Of a stretch of 14,116 nucleotides of DNA, positions 8,412 to 14,116 are shown one piece after another. The stretch covers positions 1 to 14,116 of the forward strand of contig JNDT01001730.1 in the NCBI GenBank assembly GCA_000697055.1. The letters run 5' to 3'. The DNA is from Saksenaea vasiformis B4078 (taxonomy: Eukaryota > Mucoromycota > Mucoromycetes > Mucorales > Saksenaeaceae). Numbering within the stretch: the first letter of the stretch is position 1; each line of letters starts with the position of its first letter. The notes beneath the pieces were generated by a model. The model was given only the letters and a program-made list of their open reading frames with translations. It was not told the DNA's origin and did no database searches. The translations under genes and the position numbers were made by a program.

Positions 8412-10110
8412 GATTCTACTATGCATGCAAACGCGTCGTCTTTCTCCCAAGCGACACGCTCTTTGAAGGATTTGCTTTCGGACACCACAACGAAGTCACA
8501 GTGTTCATCATCAGCTTACTTCAGATCTCTAAAGAATCAAAGCTAGCTATTAAGCTTATTTAATCTAAGAACACCAGTTGGTAATATCCAATTTGAGAGA
8601 GATTTGGCGTGGCTCTTAACGCCCAAACCTTCAGTATAGTCTTTAAGGATATGGTCGGTCTAAATGACGAAGAGGTCACAGGGTTGCATGGAACCGACGC
8701 GATCAACAAGTATAATGGAGACATTCCAAATACTAATGGACGTCATGGGTATAAACAGTAATGTATCCGTTATTTCTGCTGCTGTAGCGTTATACTTGCT
8801 TATGTTGTTCAATTCATTGACATGCAAATTTCAGGTCCCGCTCGGGTCCCTTGTGGACTTTTGACTTCTCGCTCCGACGTCCTCTTGGGACAACCTCTGC
8901 CCTTAAGCGGATATAGTTAAGCGGCGGGATGTATTATAGCTTTTTATTCCGAATAAGTTTCCTAGCATACATGCAACGGATTAAATGTATACGCCATCTG
9001 GTCCATCGGTGATAATGGAATGCAGATACTCTCACGGTATTATGTTACTGCTCTATCGCATCAGTCCCAACGAATTTCTTTTTTTTGGGGACAGCAAAAT
9101 GATGGAAAACTTCTTGTCTTCTTCCCCCCCAAATATTTCTCCAGAGGTAACTGTCATTTCTGTAAGGACCGTACAACTAAAGTATTCTGTATCATCAACA
9201 GGCACGCAAGCACGACGAAGAGTGAATGCCTTGTTGTTGCAGTGAACATCAGTTTCATAAAGATAAGCGTTTATCACATACAGAATTCTCTGATAACATC
9301 TTTCATAGTCATATAACACGCTGCACAAACAGAGCTATGAAAAGATCATACAAAGGCGGATCAAGACATGCTTCTCACTTCTCTTTTGTTTGCAGTTACA
9401 CTTGTTGCGGAGAGATCAGAGACAACATTTTATGGTTCAGTCCTTTTTTATTTATGATCATAAAAGCCGCTATTTCATAGTATTTTTTTAGATATGGATC
9501 TGAACTGCAGGATGGCAATTAAAGGCTTCAGAAGACTACACTCAGTTAACAAAATCGTTACTGATTTTGATTGGCTGAAATCGGCTTGGATTCTGAAAAG
9601 GTCGCGCATTGGCTTGTTGCCTGCCTTCCTGTAAGTCCATGTGCACGAAAGTGCACGTATCGCCGTAGATAATACGGTTTGATACTTAAGTAAGCGAATC
9701 CCCATATTCTCACTAACTTTCTAATCATTTTATTAGTTCGTTATTAATCAGTCATACTTCACAGGTCATTTCATATATCGGAAAAGTCATCCCAGTCAAT
9801 TATATACTGGATACCATTTTTAATACCATGCGTCACCGGTTAAGGGTACGTTTTCAAGCTCTTTGTACTATTAGCTGACTTGCAAAACAGTGCACTATAG
9901 GTCACCGTAGTCACGCGGTAAAACGAAGGCTGATGATGGACGGCTTTGGCTGTCCGAAGGCAAATCCTTTCGCTCCGACGTCGTCCAATCCGCTGCTCCC
10001 TTGTGACTTGAAATGTTTCGCTTGGTTACTCGGGTTGCGTGCACTCCGCTTCCAAATCTTGAAGCGCTGTTCAACTGGTCTTTCCTATTTCTATCTGCTT
10101 TCTTAAGACC
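8412..10110. other. 1.7-kb stretch without a supportable gene
   Basis: Open frames of 66-98 codons occur on both strands around 8985-9330 and 9475-9705. None shows a motif, a matching splice partner or a continuous series of frames like the neighbouring genes. The left end should hold the Aladin promoter. The right end (about 10060-10110) is pyrimidine-rich and leads directly to the start of the Voa1-like gene. I found no tRNA-like fold or terminal repeats. Confidence 0.45.
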
Positions 10111-11245
10111 ATGAAGTTTAAGGCGGTTGCTTTGCTTTCATTTGTCTCGGCTGTAGTAGCCTTTGAAAATACCGTCCCATGTCTTATGTGGTCCCCCAAA
10201 AAGTATAACTTAAAGAAAGTTATGAAGGCTGCGTCTGACACGTTCACCATGTTGTAGCTACATTGAACCCAAAGACCAACTTTTTGTTTCAAAGGAGCAA
10301 GCCACGTCGGTCATTACCTCATCTTTTTCGTCAAGTATTTGCGATGCCAAGGTAGTCGCCGTGATTGACCAACCTGAAGTAAGTTGAAACGAAAACGGAA
10401 CCCCTAAAAAATATCTAACAATGAGGATTAGCTTCACGTTAGTGATTTTTCGCACCCCGAATACAAGGATGCATTTGCGTTGTTGAGAGTAAGGCTCAGA
10501 GGGATCCATCTCTCGTCTGCGTGCTCTTCTTACTGTTCTGTAGAATCATCACCGAGACGCTGCATCGCGCGCCAGAGTGGAATACATTACGGAACATGTG
10601 AACGTCGACCAGGTGGCTGACAGGATCGCTCGTCAATGCGGCAGCACAGTTGCCGTTGTTGATTCCAAGAGTAAGTCATATACTGATCCACATGTGGGGA
10701 TAACTTACGGTTAACATTCTTTTTTGTGGCTGTAGCTTTGTCTAGTGAAGATATCTACGTATCAGGGACACCTGCTGTTGCTGTGATGTCGTTGCCTGTT
10801 GCAAAGGATGCTGCTGCAATTCAAAGAAATGGTAACGGATACAAAGGAGTGAGAAAGACCGTTGATCGCGTGAGCTTTTTGTAGATGAGACGGTGGACCG
10901 CCTTATCGACGCTGTAAAGGAAAAGGCACAGGATAACTACGTTGTGATTTATACCTCCAGCTCCTCCAAAAAGGTCCCAATAACGTGGAAGTTAATTGTA
11001 TCTAACATGATATTCAATTTTAGGTTTCAGCATCGCCATTCCAAAAGAGAGCTATACACCGCCGTGCACCACAGGACGTAAAGAAGGCTGTGCCTATCTT
11101 TGTCAAGTACCAACTGTTCTCTCCTGCTATTTTCATGGGTATCGGTATTGGCTTTGTCTTCATTGTTATTGTGGCTGTTGGGCTGGGGTGGCTCGTGAGC
11201 ATCCAGACACCCATTCGATTCGAAGGCAAACCCAAGAAGAACTAA
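10111..11245 (+). CDS. V-ATPase assembly/accessory subunit, Voa1/Ac45/BIG1 family
   Basis: Single-pass secretory-pathway membrane protein of the family that associates with the V-ATPase Vo sector (yeast Voa1, animal Ac45) and includes fungal BIG1. Exons: 10111-10202, 10258-10378, 10432-10488, 10544-10670, 10736-10831, 10885-10973 and 11024-11245; introns are 50-65 nt, all GT-AG. The joined frame is exactly 267 residues (yeast Voa1 265). A signal peptide (MKFKAVALLSFVSAVVA) is followed by a lumenal domain starting FENTVPCLMWSPKNY and containing VVAVIDQPE, VDQVADRIARQCGSTVAVVD and DNYVVIYTSSSSKK. One transmembrane helix covers about residues 228-252 (AIFMGIGIGFVFIVIVAVGL), then IQTPIRFEGKPKKN, typical of the family's C-terminus. 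The tail ends KPKKN, a KxKxx-type ER-retrieval signal. Dibasic pairs KR (202-203) and RR (207-208) precede the helix. Family is firm; which member is not. Confidence 0.87.
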
Positions 11246-11260
11246 TTTCAAATACATGGA

Positions 11261-11266
11261 AATAAA
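11261..11266 (+). promoter_or_regulatory. Polyadenylation signal of the Voa1-like gene
   Basis: A canonical AATAAA lies 16 nt after the stop codon at 11243-11245. Position and sequence fit a cleavage/polyadenylation signal. The short distance implies a short 3' untranslated region. Confidence 0.5.
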
Positions 11267-12570
11267 GATAGTGCACGAGGGATGTCTTCTACGGTTTAGA
11301 AACCTTAACATTACCATTGCTCCCTTATCTACTGATACAAGTGATGTAAAACGACGGCGAGAGATGATGAATGAAGCGTTTTACTGCATACTGGATGGCC
11401 AATTTAGCTATTCTAAGTAAATTCTGCGTCCATGAAGGAACTAAGACAGAGCTGAGAGAAAATAAAATATGCGTTATTGATACGTCAATGTATGAGAAGA
11501 GGCATAAATTTACTTACGTGAAGCCCGACTCTCTATAGGAGAAAAATCACTTAACAAAACCGCAAAAAAAAAAGGAAAAGGGAATGTGAAGGCTATGGGC
11601 CGAAAGATCACCTCGACCAATTCAAACCATTAACTATACGGTGAGTCCACATGAATGGATTACTGCAGCAGTATACACCGAGGGAGAAAAGTAAGACGTA
11701 AAGTAAAAAAAGAGTAACGTTTACTGGGCTGTTTATAAAGGAACGATCTGGAACATGATCCCCAACCTCATTGAATCCTTCACACGATGCCTATCCAAGA
11801 CAGCGTCGTATAACTATAAAATAGCAACGCATCTCCGAATTCATACATATCATATCCTGAAACCATTTTTTTTGTGTCGGTAGCTCTGTCATTGACAAGC
11901 TCAATGAATATGATATGAAGGTACGAACAAATATGCACTTTGCAAATGAAACGGCTCCGATCACACGCGCATTCTTATTCGGATTGAGAGCACCTTACCA
12001 AAGCTGAGTCCGCTCAGATTCACTCTGAACTATCAGCTATGAGTTGCCGAAAGCTATGGATGACAATGTCATCCTTTAAAATAGCCAAGAATTCGATCAC
12101 GTTGAGAATTAGATATATCATTTATGTTATTAATTAGTTTACAAGTGCATTCCTCAATCCTCATTGGAGCTCGCTAAATCACTTGATTTCATCTTTCTTC
12201 TGTTACTTAAAGTGTGTGCGCGTACACATACATTCATGATATTACTTCTTATATACTGGCCAGCTTACTTGAGTGTAGCAAATAATCATTCAATCTGACA
12301 TGGTTTTAGACATTATTTGTACCTTTCTAAACCATTCACTTTGCTATGCCAGACGGGAAGTGAACGAAGAAAAATGCTTACCAGAGCGCAGCGGAGGTCC
12401 AAGCACTTTTCCGAGTAAGCTTCTCCCTACACCTACAAGCGCTGATCAAGCATTACCAATAAAAAGTATTCCTTATACAAAGTGTACTGGAGCAAAGCGA
12501 GTGGGCCCTGGATTATACGTTCATCTGATTGGCTCTATGTCTCCCCAGACATATCAAGTCCGCCCATTCT
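11267..12570. other. AT-rich intergenic stretch without a supported gene
   Basis: There is no open frame with a recognisable motif. A 106-codon plus-strand frame at 12300-12620 ends inside the 11-bp tandem repeat and looks accidental. A perfect short hairpin, ATGTCT-CCCC-AGACAT, lies at 12537-12552 just before the tandem repeat. The GC-richer block at about 12370-12570 differs from its surroundings and could be the edge of a repeated element, but I have no paired end to support this. Confidence 0.4.
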
Positions 12571-12625
12571 GCTTAGATTTCGCTCAGATTTTGCTTAGAT
12601 TTTGCTTAGATTTTGCTTAGATTTT
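12571..12625. repeat. Five-copy 11-bp tandem repeat
   Basis: The unit GCTTAGATTTT occurs five times head to tail (12571, 12582, 12593, 12604, 12615). The first copy ends in C and the second reads GCTCAGATTTT; the last three are identical. The array runs into a T tract and follows a 4-nt-loop hairpin at 12537-12552. It may be a small minisatellite or subterminal repeats of a transposon. Confidence 0.9.
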
Positions 12626-12964
12626 TTTTTCTGTAGTGACTCTTAATACCGAAAAGATTGAACACATACAAATAGGCAGATAAATTGAATGAAATAAAGA
12701 TGTCCAACAGTCGCAAAGGATTTTATCGGTTTCCCTTAGTGTTAACTCATACAAACACCACAGAAGGCAGAACTACACTGTTGCCGTAGCGAAAGTTGCA
12801 GCTTGCGAAATGAAGAAATGCTTTTATCTGGAGAAGGAATTTCACCTGTCCAAAAAACATATGATCACTTTATCACTGAAACATGACATCAATGCTCTTT
12901 AAAATGCATGAATGATAGAGGCAATTCTTGAAAACTACCTTTTCTTCCATTTTCCTCTTGCGTG

Positions 12965-14116
12965 ATGAAGACTCTGAAGAAAAAACACATTGATGAAGGT
13001 AAAATTGCGGTAACGGCTACTTGTAATTGATTGTTCAAAATAAGATCCCGATAATGACCCGTTACGCAATGTAAATTCTGATTCGGCTTCTATAGAGGCC
13101 ATTGAATGGCTGCGAGGCGTCTGTGCGATTAGTGAGGCGCCTCCCGTTCGGGTGAAAAAAAGAAAAAAAATAAAACTGCCGAAGAAAAGGAAAAAATTGC
13201 AAACCGGAAGAGAGCGGCCAAGTTGGCAGAAGCTATGAAGCATCGTTCTCCGAATGCAAGGGATTGTCCCACATGCAAGCGGAATGGCGATTTCAGGGCA
13301 ATGAAAACTCACTCTCGATCCTCTAATACTTTATGTCCGTACCATGTTCCTTCCAAAAAGGAATCAGCTACCACGGCTTTGGGTAAACATGAGATGTTTA
13401 CCAGGAAGATTTCTTTGGCTTTGGTGTGCAAAGATAAGAGTCTCATACCAAAAATCGAGAATCTCCAGAAGTCAATAGGAGGTATATCTCTTCATTGAAA
13501 CAGGAAAATAAACATATAGTGATCTTTGCTTAGATCTTTCGCAGCAAATCAACTATGTCTCCTCGCTTTTTATAATCTCTCGCCTAAGTCAAAGAAAGCC
13601 AGTGGAACATCACTGCTTTAAACAACAGTTCTTCTACGCATGCGCTCAATTAATCTTGGGCTATCAGATTAAATCGTCAGACATGAGCATCGGTATGAAG
13701 AAAGATTTACGTGGTATCTACGAAGAATATCAGAAACTGGAGCCGGTTGGAGAAAATAGCGATGACTTCGGCGGCGATATCATGCATATTGCTTCCCAGA
13801 TATGCATCGAAATGTCAACTACGTACACTAACCATATTGTTGAAAACTTCGAGTCGCGTGTGATTGATTTCGTCAAGCATCGACTGCAGCAACGGCTAGT
13901 AAGTTAACCGTGGTAATGGAAGGACGTGTGTTATAAACATGTTATTGTAGCCTGCTGAATCAGCAGATTCCATTACGAAACTGGCCAAATTCACTTACGA
14001 CATTGGTGCAAAAGGACAACCACATTATCCTTACTCTCTTCCATATTGCGATGAGTACATGTCAGCGATCCGGAAAGTCCTGAAAGACCTTACAATATCG
14101 CCCGATGATCTACCAG
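12965..14116 (+). CDS. Mucorales lineage-specific zinc-cluster protein, 5' part
   Basis: Uncharacterised protein, cut by the window's end. Exons: 12965-12998, 13045-13481, 13534-13898 and 13951-beyond 14116; introns are 46, 52 and 52 nt. It opens MKTLKKKHIDEDPDND. A very basic stretch follows (NKTAEEKEKIANRKRAAKL), then a zinc-ligand set CPTC (codons at 13265 and 13274) with CPYH (13334, 13343), and FTRKISLALVCKDKSLIPK. A helical region with HCFKQQFFYACAQLI, CIEMSTTYTNHIVENFESRV and FVKHRLQQRL comes next. I remember this order (CPTC...CP-H, FTRKISL, NHIVENFE-R) from many near-identical predicted proteins in Mucor/Rhizopus genomes, possibly transposon-associated; no activity is known to me. 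Upstream exon 2 is in a different frame from its main part; the switch needs a -1 shift at the A-run 13163-13170. The basic region could bind nucleic acid (inference). Confidence 0.62.
13163..13169 (+). promoter_or_regulatory. Candidate -1 frameshift (slippery) heptamer A AAA AAA
   Basis: In the incoming frame (GTG at 13152-13154) codons run AAA AAA AGA AAA AAA ATA, so bases 13163-13169 read A AAA AAA in the phase required for tandem -1 slippage. A -1 shift gives AAT AAA ACT GCC and continues in the frame carrying the zinc motif. Without it, translation stops after about 20 codons. A one-base loss in the eight-A run, real or from assembly, would look the same. Confidence 0.35.

Noticed and set aside
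8985..9328. Overlapping open frames of 86-98 codons on both strands
   Set aside because: No motif and no continuation through splice sites, unlike every accepted gene here.
8869..9982. 13-mer TCGCTCCGACGTC found at 8869-8881 and again at 9970-9982
   Set aside because: About one shared 13-mer is expected by chance in 14 kb and the flanks do not align, so I do not call a repeat or a shared promoter element.
12300..12620. 106-codon plus-strand open frame starting with ATG
   Set aside because: Its last 20 codons are just translation of the 11-bp tandem repeat, and the rest has no recognisable features or splice structure.
1..14116. CRISPR arrays, bacterial operons, tRNA or rRNA genes
   Set aside because: No regularly spaced repeats, no ribosome binding site pattern and no cloverleaf or rRNA sequence was recognised. 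The intron-rich genes make this eukaryotic DNA.

Overview
The window looks like nuclear DNA of an early-diverging fungus, most likely a Mucorales-type Mucoromycota. The genes are densely packed and cut by many short GT-AG introns (mostly 46-73 nt). Intergenic DNA is AT-rich. The gene set is eukaryotic (a nucleoporin, a mitochondrial ribosomal protein, a V-ATPase accessory membrane protein, a Fanconi-pathway protein). Two other loci resemble multicopy protein families that I remember from Mucorales genomes; that assignment is from memory.

Layout. 1-360: no gene. 361-about 1430 (-): decayed Tc1-type DD34E transposase, interrupted by a 100-bp hAT-like miniature element (892-991) with a perfect 8-bp target duplication. 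About 1923-2290 (-): frame-broken relic of a lineage-specific protein. 3110-5759 (-): 13-exon gene matching only the C-terminal half of FANCI. 5873-6321 (+): mitochondrial ribosomal protein uL14m, divergent from the FANCI-like gene across 113 bp. 6375-8411 (-): Aladin-type WD-repeat nucleoporin, convergent with uL14m and including a 21-nt microexon. 8412-10110: long stretch without a supportable gene. 10111-11245 (+): 267-aa Voa1/Ac45/BIG1-type membrane protein in seven exons. 11246-12964: mostly empty, with an 11-bp tandem repeat. 12965-14116 (+): first part of a lineage-specific zinc-cluster protein that runs off the window. Its frame changes at an A-rich tract containing a perfect A AAA AAA slippery heptamer.

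The intact genes do not form one pathway. They cover DNA crosslink repair, mitochondrial translation, nuclear pore structure and V-ATPase/secretory pathway function, as expected for neighbouring fungal genes. The left 2.6 kb and the right 1.8 kb are the accessory, repeat-influenced parts. I worked out exon models by hand from splice consensus and frame continuity. The models for uL14m and the Voa1-like gene close perfectly in frame. Those for Aladin and FANCI each contain one or two ambiguous junctions, which are named in the entries.
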